Below, one piece after another: positions 37,603 through 47,241 of a stretch of 64,000 nt of DNA. Numbering within the stretch: position 1 is the first letter of the stretch; each line of letters opens with the position of its first letter. The position numbers and the translations under genes are program-made. The stretch comes from CAVXXB01 sp963765585 (GTDB lineage Bacteria; Calditrichota; Calditrichia; JAJRVZ01). Under the pieces are notes generated by a model. The model was not told the origin of the DNA. It saw only the letters and a program-made list of their open reading frames with translations, and did no database searches. Location: the NCBI GenBank assembly GCA_963765585.1, contig CAVXXB010000021.1, positions 62,001 through 126,000 on the forward strand. The letters are read 5' to 3'.

Positions 37603-38565
37603 ATGACCAATGAATTACAAAAATCGTCAGAAATTGCACTGCGTGATTGCCTGAACTTACAAAGCCATGAAAATTTAATGGTACTTACCGATGATCGTAC
37701 ACAAACCATAGGTGAGGCACTGTTTATGGTTGGCAAAAAAATCGGTAACGAAGCGATCCTGGTTGTGATGCCAATGCGTGAGGTTAATGGTCAGGAACCG
37801 CCTGATAGTATCTCAGAATTAATGACAAAGTATGATGTCGTCATTTGCCCGACAGCGAAATCTCTAACACACACCACGGCACGCAGGAATGCCTGCACTG
37901 CAGGAGCCCGCGTGGGAACCATGCCGGGCATCACAGAGGAGGTTATGATTCGTACAATGGGTGCTGATTATCATAAAATTGCGGAGCGGACGGATAAATT
38001 AACAAAAATTCTTACCCCGGCCACTATGGTGCATGTTACCACAGAAGCCGGAACAGATATCATGATCCCGATCCAACATATTGATGCAATTTCTTCGACC
38101 GGACTGGTAACTGAAAAGGGCAAGTTTGGTAATCTTCCCAGCGGCGAATCATATCTGATGCCGGAAGAAGGTAAGACTAATGGTGTGTTTGTGGTGGATG
38201 CGTCCTTTGCCGGGATTGGAAAAATCGAATCCGAACCAATTCGAGTTACGGTAGAAAACGGATATGCCGTTAAAATCGAGGGCGGGGAAGAGGCCAAACG
38301 ATTAGATGAAATGCTAAAACCACTGGGGCATGATGCCTATAATGTCGCAGAATTGGGTATTGGTACAAATGATCAGGCGATAGTCACCGGTATGATTCTG
38401 GAAGATGAAAAAGTAATGGGAACCGCTCATATTGCTTTAGGTAATAATATGAGTATGGGTGGCACCTGTAATGTAGGTATCCATGTCGATGGCGTTTTCT
38501 TCAAACCAACCATCAGGGTTGATGATCAGGTTATTTTGCAGGATGGGAAATTGTTAATAGATTAG
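37603..38565 (+). CDS. M29-like aminopeptidase-family protein
   Basis: 320 residues. The C-terminal half shows the thermophilic-aminopeptidase (M29) signature: AELGIGTND, EDEKVMGTAHIALGNN and NVGIHVDGVFF, holding the expected Glu, His and Asp metal ligands. Family M29 has two-metal leucyl aminopeptidases; close relatives include 2,5-dihydroxypyridine dioxygenases (NicX), so peptidase activity is likely but not certain. It starts 6 bases after the DUF89 gene and they are surely cotranscribed. Confidence 0.83.
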   Translation: MTNELQKSSEIALRDCLNLQSHENLMVLTDDRTQTIGEALFMVGKKIGNEAILVVMPMREVNGQEPPDSISELMTKYDVVICPTAKSLTHTTARRNACTAGARVGTMPGITEEVMIRTMGADYHKIAERTDKLTKILTPATMVHVTTEAGTDIMIPIQHIDAISSTGLVTEKGKFGNLPSGESYLMPEEGKTNGVFVVDASFAGIGKIESEPIRVTVENGYAVKIEGGEEAKRLDEMLKPLGHDAYNVAELGIGTNDQAIVTGMILEDEKVMGTAHIALGNNMSMGGTCNVGIHVDGVFFKPTIRVDDQVILQDGKLLID

Positions 38566-38734
38566 GCAAGAAGGCCAAAGGGTAAAGGCCTAAGGAAAAT
38601 AGGCTAAGAGGATAAAGGGCCAAAGGTGAAGAAAATTAGTCTGACTTTGTCATCTTGTAAAGATCTTTTACCCGCAGTACAGGTTCAGATGCGTGAAAAA
38701 CTTGTCTAAATATATATAAATATCATTATTTCCC

Positions 38735-38796
38735 GGAACGGTCACAGACCGTTCCCTACGATCGCCAATTGCCTATTGCCAATCGTTTATCTCCTA
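38735..38796. repeat. REP-like element, copy B
   Basis: Arms GGAACGGTC and GACCGTTCC around three bases (38735-38755), then CTACGATCGCCAATTGCCTAT and a heptamer-like tail ending at the stop of the M24 peptidase gene. Same order and same position relative to the gene as copy A. Confidence 0.87.
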
Positions 38797-39975
38797 TCGG
38801 ATCACGATTATTTCCTTCTGCGGGTGGCTCAAATACTCTGCGCCGTCTTTGGTGATTACCACCATTTCTTCAATTGTGGCAACACCGCGATCTTTGACTG
38901 TGAGCCGTGGTTCAATCGTAAACACCATTCCCTCTTCAAGTACTTCAAATGGCTTGTTGGCGTATTTCTCCCAGGGCGGACCAAGCAAAGCGGTTCCGTC
39001 GTGGGAAAATCGTCCAACCTGATGACCGAGACCATGAGGAAACTCATCAAATCCGGCCGATGTGACAACCTCCCGGGCTACTTTGTCAATTTCGTGACCC
39101 TGCCGGCCAGCTGAAATTGCCTGTTTTGCTGATTCGATTGCCTGGACTATTGTATCAAATCCTATTTGCACATCATCCGGGACCGAATCTTCTCCTTCAC
39201 GCAAAATATAGAAAGTGCGTTGCATATCCGAACAATACCCATTGTATTTTACGCCGAAATCCATATTCAGAATGTGACCCCGGTCTACTTTTTTTTCGGT
39301 TGGTGCATAATGAGCTCCGGCGCCTTCAGGACCGGTAAACACGGCCGGACACACAGTCTCTTCCCAGGCCAGAGCAACACCGGCTGATTTTGCTTCCTGC
39401 TTCATGAATTGTGCGATTTCCTGTTCGGTTCTTCCCGGCTGAATAAAGTGAGTGACCTTATCGAATATATTTTCAGTAATCGCAATCGCTTCTTTCATGT
39501 AGGAAATTTCAGTATTTGTTTTTCTTTGACGTAATGCGGATATGATATTTTCTGCAGAGATCAGGCGATTGTGAAAACCGATTTCTTCTAAATACTCATG
39601 TAAAGTCAGATACATTCCGTAGGTCAATCCATCACACACCTCGCTGCCTTTTGAAAAATTGATGGCAATCTGTTTCGGATTAAGCTGTTTAAGATACTCT
39701 TGGAGTGGTTGTTTTACTCCCTCTACAAATCCTGTCACTGTGTCATAGGCCCCGGTATCTTCCACAGTCATTTTATCATATTGCCCGACGATGGCATGAG
39801 TGTCCCTGCTTTTACTGATGATAAATGCCGAGTGCCATGTTATATCCGCACTAACCAGAAAAGCCAGGGTTGGATCACCATTGATCTGACTTTCCCGGGC
39901 AAAGGTTATCCAGCAATCAATATCAAATTCATTTAATATATCTTTGGCTTGATTTACTTTTTCCTGAATTAACAT
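38794..39975 (-). CDS. M24-family metallopeptidase (Xaa-Pro dipeptidase-like)
   Basis: 393 residues. GAGGAG lies eight bases before ATG 39975. The N-terminal creatinase-like domain precedes a pita-bread domain with all metal ligands: MDFGVKYNGYCSDMQRTF (two Asp), GLGHQVGRFSHD (His), EEGMVFTIEPRL (Glu) and ATIEEMVV (Glu). These enzymes remove N-terminal residues before proline or split Xaa-Pro dipeptides. It converges with the M29-like gene, giving two peptidase genes end to end. The stop is formed inside REP-like copy B. Confidence 0.9.
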   Translation of the reverse strand: MLIQEKVNQAKDILNEFDIDCWITFARESQINGDPTLAFLVSADITWHSAFIISKSRDTHAIVGQYDKMTVEDTGAYDTVTGFVEGVKQPLQEYLKQLNPKQIAINFSKGSEVCDGLTYGMYLTLHEYLEEIGFHNRLISAENIISALRQRKTNTEISYMKEAIAITENIFDKVTHFIQPGRTEQEIAQFMKQEAKSAGVALAWEETVCPAVFTGPEGAGAHYAPTEKKVDRGHILNMDFGVKYNGYCSDMQRTFYILREGEDSVPDDVQIGFDTIVQAIESAKQAISAGRQGHEIDKVAREVVTSAGFDEFPHGLGHQVGRFSHDGTALLGPPWEKYANKPFEVLEEGMVFTIEPRLTVKDRGVATIEEMVVITKDGAEYLSHPQKEIIVIR

Positions 39976-40489
39976 CCGTTTATCTCCTCAGTTCTCATAG
40001 TCCATACCATTTAAAGGTTCATGGGTATATTCTTTATCTAAAATTTGTGTCATATGATGCTAAAAGATCCCTCAAATATCTAATTATTGCTAAGTTTAAG
40101 GCATTATTTGGAATTTTACCAGTTTAACCCAAACTGTGATCAAAGGCATGGAGCCTGTACTTATATAAATACGATGTTTGATTGTTATCCCGAATTATCT
40201 GAAAGAATTTTTGCTGCATTATTTTTCAAATCAGAATAATATGACATCAACCCTCTTTGTTACAAAGCACTAAAAATATTTTATTTACTTTCTTTACTGT
40301 AAGTCTTTATATTTAAAGATTAAAGATCATTTACATATCTGAAACAAAACTGTATGCGGTAAATGTTCATAAGCTTTCTGACAGGATTACAGGTTATGTA
40401 GCTTATTCAGACTCAAACTTTAAAATTCCGAAACAAGTTGCAATGATATCTTGGCCTATATTAACATTTTGGATAATTTTCTAATATAT
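39976..40489. other. Long spacer upstream of the two-component system
   Basis: 514 bases (475 if TTG 40451 is the start) with no supportable gene. It separates the divergent M24 and histidine kinase genes and must hold both promoters. I looked for the TTATC-N5-GATAA dyad and for a -24/-12 element found further on and saw neither, so the kinase/regulator pair is probably not autoregulated through that motif. Confidence 0.5.
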
Positions 40490-42016
40490 ATGATTACTAA
40501 AAACGTAAATAATTCAGATATATTCGCTGGCTATAGCAAAGTAATTGATGAATTAATCCAGTTAATTTTATCGCTGTCCCAATCAAAAAGAACCGGGATT
40601 CAAGCGGATAAAATTGAAAAATCAATAACGAACCTGGTTGTCAAAGTTCAAAAAGAATACGGGCGTACATTACTGCAAACGATTGAAAGCACCGGTACAA
40701 ACCCTCCGCAAATCTTTAAAAATAATCCGGATCTTGAACAACCATATCAAATCATGGCCCATTTATTAAAAATTATAAATGATAAAATAATATTAAAAAA
40801 ATTGGAAAAATCAAGGGAAACCACAGTTTTATACCTCGTTCAGAACATATTTGACTCCCTAATTATTGATTTATTCAAACGATATACTATAGAAAATCAC
40901 AAAAATATAAGACACTATGAAAATGTGATAGAGAAATTTAAAATTGTAAAAAATGATCTTCAGAAACAATTGGATTCCACATATGAAATTATAAAAAATA
41001 CACCTATCGGTTTAGCTGGATGCGATGCAGATCTAAATGTGAGATTATGGAATCCTATCGCTGCAAATCTTACCGGTTATAAACATTCGGATATAATCGG
41101 AAAACGTATTGTTGATATATTTACAGAATCTTCCCGTACGGTCTTTTTAAATCAAGTGTGGAAGGATCATCCTGAGATTAGAAAAATAAAATTGAATGTG
41201 CAAACCAAGCAAGGTGGTATCTTCAATGCATTTGTTCTGATAAATAGTTTAAAATCTGAATTAAAACAAAAAATCCATTATATAATTAACTTTTTTGATT
41301 CAGGTAAAGATGAAAAAATAAAATTACAACTTGAAAAAATTGAACAATTAGGTGCAATCGCCCGTCTTTCTGATGCAGTTATGCATGATATTCGCAACCC
41401 GATTAATGTACTTGCCCTTAATATTGATGTACTGATCCAGCAACTTACCGATATGATCCCGGATGGATCAGAATCAATGACTATGATAAACAGTATAAAC
41501 CGACAACTATCCACATTGACCGATAATTTGAATCGTTACATAGGCTATTCCAAAATTACTGAACTGCAGCTGGAGCATCTCGATATTAAGACACTTCTTG
41601 ATGAATTGATTATAGAAGCACGTCTGCAGTTATCGGGCAGCAAGATTGAATTGAAATATCGTCCCACAAGGACCCGAAAAAAAATACTTGGGGACAGAGT
41701 TCAATTGATCCGCGTACTTAAAAATTTAATAAATAATGCCAAAGAATCTATCGAAGGACGCGGAACCATTACTGTATATGCGCAGGTTCGCAATAAAAAA
41801 ATGAAATTGAATATTGTTGATAGCGGTATCGGTATTAAATCGGAGAATATTGAAAACATTTTTAAACCGTATTTTACCGATAAGGAAAAGGGTACAGGGC
41901 TGGGATTATTTATTGTCCGTGAGGTTGTCAGGGCACATCATGGTAAGGTTTATTGTAGTTCTGAACTAAATCGGGGTTCACACTTTACAATCAGTATACC
42001 GGTTATTTCTGAGTGA
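40490..42016 (+). CDS. PAS-domain sensor histidine kinase, apparently soluble
   Basis: 508 residues from ATG 40490 (TTG 40451 would add 13). No membrane helix is seen, so sensing is cytoplasmic. Residues about 1-155 are helical and unassigned, about 160-275 a PAS domain (NTPIGLAGCDADLNVRLWNP), then DHp with phospho-accepting His299 in MHDIRNP, and the ATPase domain: LINNAKES (N box), VDSGIGI (G1), GTGLGLFIV (G2). The response regulator gene starts 28 bases later, making a two-component pair. The signal is unknown; target genes suggest starvation or energy stress. Confidence 0.9.
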   Translation: MITKNVNNSDIFAGYSKVIDELIQLILSLSQSKRTGIQADKIEKSITNLVVKVQKEYGRTLLQTIESTGTNPPQIFKNNPDLEQPYQIMAHLLKIINDKIILKKLEKSRETTVLYLVQNIFDSLIIDLFKRYTIENHKNIRHYENVIEKFKIVKNDLQKQLDSTYEIIKNTPIGLAGCDADLNVRLWNPIAANLTGYKHSDIIGKRIVDIFTESSRTVFLNQVWKDHPEIRKIKLNVQTKQGGIFNAFVLINSLKSELKQKIHYIINFFDSGKDEKIKLQLEKIEQLGAIARLSDAVMHDIRNPINVLALNIDVLIQQLTDMIPDGSESMTMINSINRQLSTLTDNLNRYIGYSKITELQLEHLDIKTLLDELIIEARLQLSGSKIELKYRPTRTRKKILGDRVQLIRVLKNLINNAKESIEGRGTITVYAQVRNKKMKLNIVDSGIGIKSENIENIFKPYFTDKEKGTGLGLFIVREVVRAHHGKVYCSSELNRGSHFTISIPVISE

Positions 42017-42044
42017 ATAGTACTTCTGAAATCGGAGATGTTCC

Positions 42045-43406
42045 ATGAATAAATTAAAAATACTTTTAATAGATGACGAAAAAGATGCCCTGGATGCCAT
42101 GCGAATTGGGTTGAGTACCGAGAAATCGTATCAAATTCAAGTAGCTCCCTCACGTAATGATGCGATAAATATTATTAAATCCGGATTAATTGATATAGTA
42201 GTTACAGATTTGAAATTAAAAGATGGAACCGGCTTGGAAATTCTTACATTTATACAGGAAAATTTTCCTAAAATCTCAGTTATAATAGTCACCGCATACG
42301 GATCGATTGACAGCGCCGTTAAAGCAATTCGCGGCGGTGCATATGATTATCTGCAGAAACCTATCCGACTGACAGAATTAAAACGAGTCCTCAGCAGGAT
42401 TGCAGAGAATATTAATTTAAAAAAGGAAAATGAGAAATTACGAAAACAATTAAAGGGTAAAAATTATAATTCACCGCTCTTGGGTTACAGTGCCAAGTTT
42501 AAACAGATATTAAATCTAATCGAGCAGGTCGCACCGGCACAAAGTACTATCCTGATTATGGGTGAAAGCGGGACCGGTAAAGAGTTGGTTGCATCGGCAA
42601 TTCACTATGCAAGCCCGCGACACGATAAACCGTTTGTAAAAATAAACTGTGGTGCCATGCCTGAAACTCTGATCGAATCTGAATTGTTTGGTTTCGAAAA
42701 GGGTGCATTTACCGGAGCTCAAAAACAAAAAAAAGGAAGGATCGAAACAGCACATAAAGGTACATTGTTTTTAGATGAAATCGGTGACCTGCCAAAAAAT
42801 ATGCAGGTGAAATTATTACGCGTCCTGCAAAATGGCGAACTTGAACATCTTGGTGGCACAGAGACAATAACAGTGGATGTCCGTATTGTTGCGGCTACAA
42901 ATTCGGACTTGGAAAAAATGGTTGAAGAAGGATCTTTTCGTGACGATCTCTACTACCGGTTGAACGTGATTTCAATTTCTATGCCGCCCCTGCGCGAAAG
43001 AGAAGAGGATATTATTTATCTGGCCCAGCATTTTATCGATAAGTATAATTTAATCAATCAAAAAGAAATTGAAGGATTGGCACCAAAAGTAGTCGGGAAA
43101 ATGAAACAATATCCGTGGAAAGGCAATATCCGCGAGCTGGAAAATATGATCGAGCGCGCAGTAGTCCTTGCCCGGGAAAAGACACTCCAGTTACATCACT
43201 TTCCGGAATTGAACAGTGATGTACAAGAGACATCAGATAGCTACATTATGCCGGCGGGCTCATCTCTGGCCGAAATTGAAAAAGAGGCTATCGAAAAAAC
43301 ACTCATATCTCATCAGTATGATAAAAATAAAACAGCCATGAGCCTGCAAATTGGTTTGGCCACACTATATCGTAAAATTAAGACCTATGGACTTGAAAAT
43401 AAATAA
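42045..43406 (+). CDS. Sigma-54-dependent response regulator (NtrC/ZraR type)
   Basis: 453 residues in three domains: receiver (phospho-acceptor D55 in VVTDLKLKD), AAA+ domain (Walker A GESGTGKE near 172-179, the sigma-54-contacting loop GAFTGA at 220-225, Walker B TLFLDEIGDL, arginine-finger area RDDLYYRLNV), and a Fis-type helix-turn-helix at the C-terminus (KNKTAMSLQIGLATLYRKIK). GAFTGA is intact, so it should activate RpoN promoters. Two upstream regions nearby carry the same dyad and -24/-12-like elements (43516-43684 and 47242-47400), which are its most likely targets. Confidence 0.94.
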   Translation: MNKLKILLIDDEKDALDAMRIGLSTEKSYQIQVAPSRNDAINIIKSGLIDIVVTDLKLKDGTGLEILTFIQENFPKISVIIVTAYGSIDSAVKAIRGGAYDYLQKPIRLTELKRVLSRIAENINLKKENEKLRKQLKGKNYNSPLLGYSAKFKQILNLIEQVAPAQSTILIMGESGTGKELVASAIHYASPRHDKPFVKINCGAMPETLIESELFGFEKGAFTGAQKQKKGRIETAHKGTLFLDEIGDLPKNMQVKLLRVLQNGELEHLGGTETITVDVRIVAATNSDLEKMVEEGSFRDDLYYRLNVISISMPPLREREEDIIYLAQHFIDKYNLINQKEIEGLAPKVVGKMKQYPWKGNIRELENMIERAVVLAREKTLQLHHFPELNSDVQETSDSYIMPAGSSLAEIEKEAIEKTLISHQYDKNKTAMSLQIGLATLYRKIKTYGLENK

Positions 43407-43515
43407 TGTTTAATTCGTCTCCGTAACACATTTCGTAATATTACTTTTCTGACAACGGTCCAGGGTCTCATACTTTAATTTATTCTATCCTGAACACCTC
43501 AATTTATTTCTATAT

Positions 43516-43592
43516 TTATTGAAATGAATATCAATTTTACCATAATGATAATTTTTTTACCAGGTAATTGATAAAAATTATCGAAATGATAA
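43516..43592 (+). promoter_or_regulatory. Putative enhancer with three TTATC-N5-GATAA-type sites
   Basis: TTATTGAAATGAATA (43516-43530), TTACCATAATGATAA (43537-43551) and the perfect dyad TTATCGAAATGATAA (43578-43592). Centres are 43523, 43544 and 43585: separations of 21 and 41 bp, close to 2 and 4 helical turns, so all would face one side of the DNA. The perfect site lies 76 bp upstream of a -24/-12-like element, a normal enhancer distance. The same dyad stands upstream of the exported acidic protein gene at 47519. Binding by the adjacent response regulator is inferred. Confidence 0.68.
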
Positions 43593-43667
43593 AAATCGAT
43601 TCTATTTGAATTGAACTCATTCCTGCAACAACAATATTATTAAAGACTTATCGCTTAAAATATATAT

Positions 43668-43684
43668 TGGCATTATTGTTGTAA
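43668..43684 (+). promoter_or_regulatory. Possible sigma-54-type promoter (weak -12)
   Basis: TGGCAT-N5-TTGTAA with correct spacing. The GG of -24 is present but the -12 lacks the usual GC (TTGT for TTGC), so the match is imperfect. A 15-bp dyad (TTGTTGT-A-ACAACAA, 43676-43690) overlaps the -12 element and could be a repressor site. Its value comes from the dyads upstream and from the perfect homologous promoter at 47384. Confidence 0.5.
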
Positions 43685-43713
43685 CAACAAGTTTACGGTT
43701 ATAGAAACGGAGT

Positions 43714-44091
43714 ATGTCGTTTATGATTGAAGAGAGACAAAGTTTTTATAGGTCAATATTAATTGAGAAAAGAAAGTTCATTTCAAATAATATTGCGCGA
43801 TTAAGGGAGATGTCCCGGATATCTGAAGAAGAATCTAAAAAATACGCTACTCATTTGGCTGATGAAGGCAGTGATACAATCGGGATTGAAGAGTGTTATA
43901 TGCTTCTCTCGCGCGAGTTGATGTATTTGCAACAAATAGATGTTGCACTTCTGGCAATCGAAAGCGGTAATTATGGGACATGCGAAAATTGTGGAAAAGA
44001 AATCCCCCACGAAAGACTGGAAGCAGTACCAACCACTGATACCTGTGTTGAGTGTAAATCAAGTAAAATAAAAAGCAGAATTTCTAATTAA
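43714..44091 (+). CDS. TraR/DksA-type zinc-finger protein
   Basis: 125 residues (or 122 from ATG 43723, which stands a better distance from the CGGAG site). Helical coiled-coil region about 1-75 and a C-terminal four-Cys zinc finger (CENCGKEIPHERLEAVPTTDTCVEC). DksA-like proteins bind RNA polymerase through the secondary channel and modulate promoters in the stringent response. The coiled-coil tip residues that act on the polymerase cannot be verified here. It is the first gene of an apparent unit with an acetyltransferase and glycogen phosphorylase. Confidence 0.88.
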   Translation: MSFMIEERQSFYRSILIEKRKFISNNIARLREMSRISEEESKKYATHLADEGSDTIGIEECYMLLSRELMYLQQIDVALLAIESGNYGTCENCGKEIPHERLEAVPTTDTCVECKSSKIKSRISN

Positions 44092-44108
44092 CCGGTGTTA
44101 CTATATTC

Positions 44109-44660
44109 GTGATAAATGAAGAAATATTAGATCCATCATATAGCATGCAAAAAAGAGCCATTCAAATGTTAAAAATCAGGTCGATCAAGCCCGCAGACCG
44201 GGCAGAGATTTATGAACTGATGCAACAGGACACCAAATTTTCCTCCGGTGAAATCCAGGCCACGCTTAATCGGATTGATGTACATCTTTTTGATACTTAC
44301 CAGAAGTTATATATAGTCATCAAAGCTGCAAATGATAAAAATGATCTCCTGGGTTATGCCGTATATGGTGCAGATCCAAATGCTGCGGATACATATAATA
44401 TTTATAATCTGGTTAAATCACCTCTGATTGGCAACAATGAAATTTTATCACAATTGCTTGTCTATATTGAGGATGAAGTAAAAAGGAAAAGGGGACGGAT
44501 TATTATCAGCGAAATTTCCTCAAACATTTATAATGAATACTATCGTAGAATTTATCGGCGACAAAATTTTAAGCTGTCTACTAAAATAAAGGACTTTTAT
44601 TCGCTGGGTGAAGATAAATTAATCCTGTTTAAAAATCTTACTCAAAATAAATTGAATTAA
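44109..44660 (+). CDS. Predicted GNAT-type N-acetyltransferase
   Basis: 183 residues from GTG 44109; ATG 44145 would give a shorter protein that still covers the fold. Recognisable are the N-terminal IRSIKPADRAEIYELMQQ, a mid-strand LLGYAVYGADP, and RRIYRRQNFKLSTKIKDFYSLGEDKLILF, which resembles the acceptor-side motif B of GNATs; motif A (Q/R-x-x-G-x-G/A) is not well conserved, so the call is moderate. It lies 17 bases after the DksA-like gene and 1 base before glgP. Confidence 0.62.
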   Translation: MINEEILDPSYSMQKRAIQMLKIRSIKPADRAEIYELMQQDTKFSSGEIQATLNRIDVHLFDTYQKLYIVIKAANDKNDLLGYAVYGADPNAADTYNIYNLVKSPLIGNNEILSQLLVYIEDEVKRKRGRIIISEISSNIYNEYYRRIYRRQNFKLSTKIKDFYSLGEDKLILFKNLTQNKLN

Positions 44661-44661
44661 T

Positions 44662-47178
44662 ATGAGAAATATAAAGAAAAACCCAAATTCCTTGCTTGGT
44701 AAACTTTCCCCCTCTACAAATGAATTGTTGGGAAGAGATAAGGATACACTACAAAGAGATTTTATAAACCATTTAGAGTTTTCACTCGGCAAAGATCGCT
44801 ATTCTGCCACAAAACATGACTATTACAAATCTCTCTCTTTAACCATCCGTGACAGGATGTTTGAACGATGGATTGAAACTCAGCAAACATATTATAATCA
44901 AGGAGTTAAGCGCATTTATTTTATCTCATTGGAATACATGCTGGGCCGCTTGTTAGGTAATTCACTGCTTAATACAGGATTGTATCAGGAATCCAAACAG
45001 GCTCTCTGGGAATTAGGGCTTGATCTGGAAGAGTTGCAGGAAATGGAAAGTGATCCTGGATTAGGAAATGGGGGGTTGGGGAGACTTGCGGCCTGTTTTT
45101 TGGATTCGATGGCCACTCTGGAATTACCTGTTAATGGGTATGGTATTCGCTACGAATATGGTATATTTTCACAAAAGATTAAAAACGGGTATCAAACTGA
45201 AATGCCCGATCACTGGCTTCGATACGGATATCCCTGGGAAATCGAACGTCCGGAATTCACGTATCCGGTAAAATTTTATGGCTATGTTAACCAGGAGCTT
45301 GATGAAGCGGGGCAGTTACGCTTTAACTGGATTCAGACGGATGATTCGATGGCGATTGCCTATGATATACCAGTTCTGGGTTATAAAAACAATACAGTCA
45401 ATACACTACGATTGTGGGCAGCAAAATCAGGTGATGAATTCAATTTGTCATATTTCAATGATGGAGATTATGATAAAGCAGTAAAAGATAAAATAGATTC
45501 AGAGGTTATATCCAAAGTTCTATATCCAAGAGATGATCTATACCAGGGTCGTGAACTACGCTTAAAACAGGAATATTTTCTCTCATCGGCCACTTTGCAG
45601 GATATTGTCCGGCGATTTAAAAAAGTATCTGATAATTTTACATCGTTTTCAAATAAAGTAACTATTCAACTCAATGATACCCATCCTGTGCTTTGTATTC
45701 CCGAACTGATGCGTATCCTGATAGATCAGGAAAACATCCCCTGGGAAAAAGCGTGGGACATCACATCAGCGACTTTCGCCTATACGAATCATACAATACT
45801 ACAGGAGGCACTTGAATCCTGGCGCGTGGATTTAATGCAGAAAGTATTACCCCGCCACCTACAGATAATACGGGAAATTGACAAAAGGTTCATGGCTACC
45901 TTGCAAATTAACCATATTCCCGAAGAGAAAGTTCATACAATGTCAATTATTCAGGAACAGGATAATAATATTCGTATGGCCAATCTCGCAATTATCGGCA
46001 GTTTTTCGGTAAATGGAGTTTCAGAACTCCATAGCCGGTTAATTCAAACCGGAATATTTCAGAATTTTTATCAGCTCTGGAAATCGAAATTCAATAATAA
46101 AACCAATGGAATCACTCAGCGGCGCTGGCTTAAATTATGCAATCCACGCCTTTCTGCACTGATCAGCGAGACAATTGGTGATGATTGGATTTTGGATTTG
46201 TATCAGTTAAAAAAAATAGAATCATATATTACAAATAAATCTTTCCTATCACAGTGGACAAAAGTAAAAGATGAGAATAAAAAGGATCTGGCAAGTTTTA
46301 TAAAAGGTAAATACAATCTTGAGATTAATCCTGATTCAATATTTGATTGCCATATTAAACGAATTCATGAATATAAACGCCAATTACTAAATATTCTACA
46401 CGTTATTAGCATTTATAACCGTCTCAAATCAGGTGTCAAATTTAACTATTTCCCGCGAACATTTATTTTTTCTGGTAAGGCCTCTCCTTCATATTATATG
46501 GCTAAGTTAATCATCAAATTGATTAATAATGTAGCTGAACTTGTAAACAAAGATCCACAAATCAGTGATCAGTTGAAAGTGGTTTTTTTACCCGACTATT
46601 CTGTTACACTGGCACAGAAAATTATTCCAGCCGCAGATATTTCAGAACAAATCTCAACGGCAGGAATGGAAGCTTCCGGAACCGGTAATATGAAATTTAC
46701 TCTGAACGGTTCTGTGATTTTGGGAACTCTGGATGGCGCGAATATTGAAATAATGGAGGAAGTCGGCAAAGAGAATATATTTATTTTTGGATTGGATGCC
46801 CATCAGATTCTTAAACAGCGTGCAAAAATTTACAGGCCCTCAGAATTTTATTTTCAAAATCAAGATTTGCGGGCAGTCATAGATATGATTGAAGGGGGAT
46901 ATTTTGCCCATGGTGATCGCGAACTATTTAAACCTATTGTAAACTCATTGTTAGGAATTGACTATTATATGGTCATGGCAGACTTCAGCAGTTACTTGGA
47001 TGCACAAAATGATATTACAAATGTATATACCGATAAAGACAAATGGACTAAGATGTCAATAAGTAACACTGCAAATATGGGTAAATTTTCCACAGATCGG
47101 ACTATTCGCGAATATGCATCTGAAATTTGGAAAGTAAAGCCAGTTAAGGTAAAAATAAAATCATCTCCGGATTTATAA
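44662..47178 (+). CDS. glgP: Glycogen phosphorylase
   Basis: 838 residues, full length for the family. N-terminal KDRYSATKHDYYKSLSLTIRDR and the stretch EYMLGRLLGNSLLN are typical; the PLP lysine is K678 in GTGNMKF. It phosphorolytically degrades glycogen or maltodextrins to glucose-1-phosphate. Placement with a DksA-type regulator under the same putative sigma-54 control suggests glycogen use in the stress or starvation response. No glycogen synthase or branching enzyme gene lies in the window. Confidence 0.97.
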   Translation: MRNIKKNPNSLLGKLSPSTNELLGRDKDTLQRDFINHLEFSLGKDRYSATKHDYYKSLSLTIRDRMFERWIETQQTYYNQGVKRIYFISLEYMLGRLLGNSLLNTGLYQESKQALWELGLDLEELQEMESDPGLGNGGLGRLAACFLDSMATLELPVNGYGIRYEYGIFSQKIKNGYQTEMPDHWLRYGYPWEIERPEFTYPVKFYGYVNQELDEAGQLRFNWIQTDDSMAIAYDIPVLGYKNNTVNTLRLWAAKSGDEFNLSYFNDGDYDKAVKDKIDSEVISKVLYPRDDLYQGRELRLKQEYFLSSATLQDIVRRFKKVSDNFTSFSNKVTIQLNDTHPVLCIPELMRILIDQENIPWEKAWDITSATFAYTNHTILQEALESWRVDLMQKVLPRHLQIIREIDKRFMATLQINHIPEEKVHTMSIIQEQDNNIRMANLAIIGSFSVNGVSELHSRLIQTGIFQNFYQLWKSKFNNKTNGITQRRWLKLCNPRLSALISETIGDDWILDLYQLKKIESYITNKSFLSQWTKVKDENKKDLASFIKGKYNLEINPDSIFDCHIKRIHEYKRQLLNILHVISIYNRLKSGVKFNYFPRTFIFSGKASPSYYMAKLIIKLINNVAELVNKDPQISDQLKVVFLPDYSVTLAQKIIPAADISEQISTAGMEASGTGNMKFTLNGSVILGTLDGANIEIMEEVGKENIFIFGLDAHQILKQRAKIYRPSEFYFQNQDLRAVIDMIEGGYFAHGDRELFKPIVNSLLGIDYYMVMADFSSYLDAQNDITNVYTDKDKWTKMSISNTANMGKFSTDRTIREYASEIWKVKPVKVKIKSSPDL

Positions 47179-47241
47179 AAAGTTCTGATGTACAAAATAA
47201 ATTTCTTGTTTTATGCAGTATAGACACATTCTGTTTCCAAA

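Larger units (their letters stand above)
43407..43713. other. Regulatory spacer before the TraR/DksA-like gene
   Basis: 307 bases with no gene. It holds three dyad-type sites, a -24/-12-like element and a 15-bp dyad, annotated separately. Confidence 0.65.

Noticed and set aside
40000..40490. A sigma-54 promoter for the histidine kinase gene
   Set aside because: An AAGTTGCAATG stretch was considered as a -12 element but no matching -24 GG lies at the right distance.
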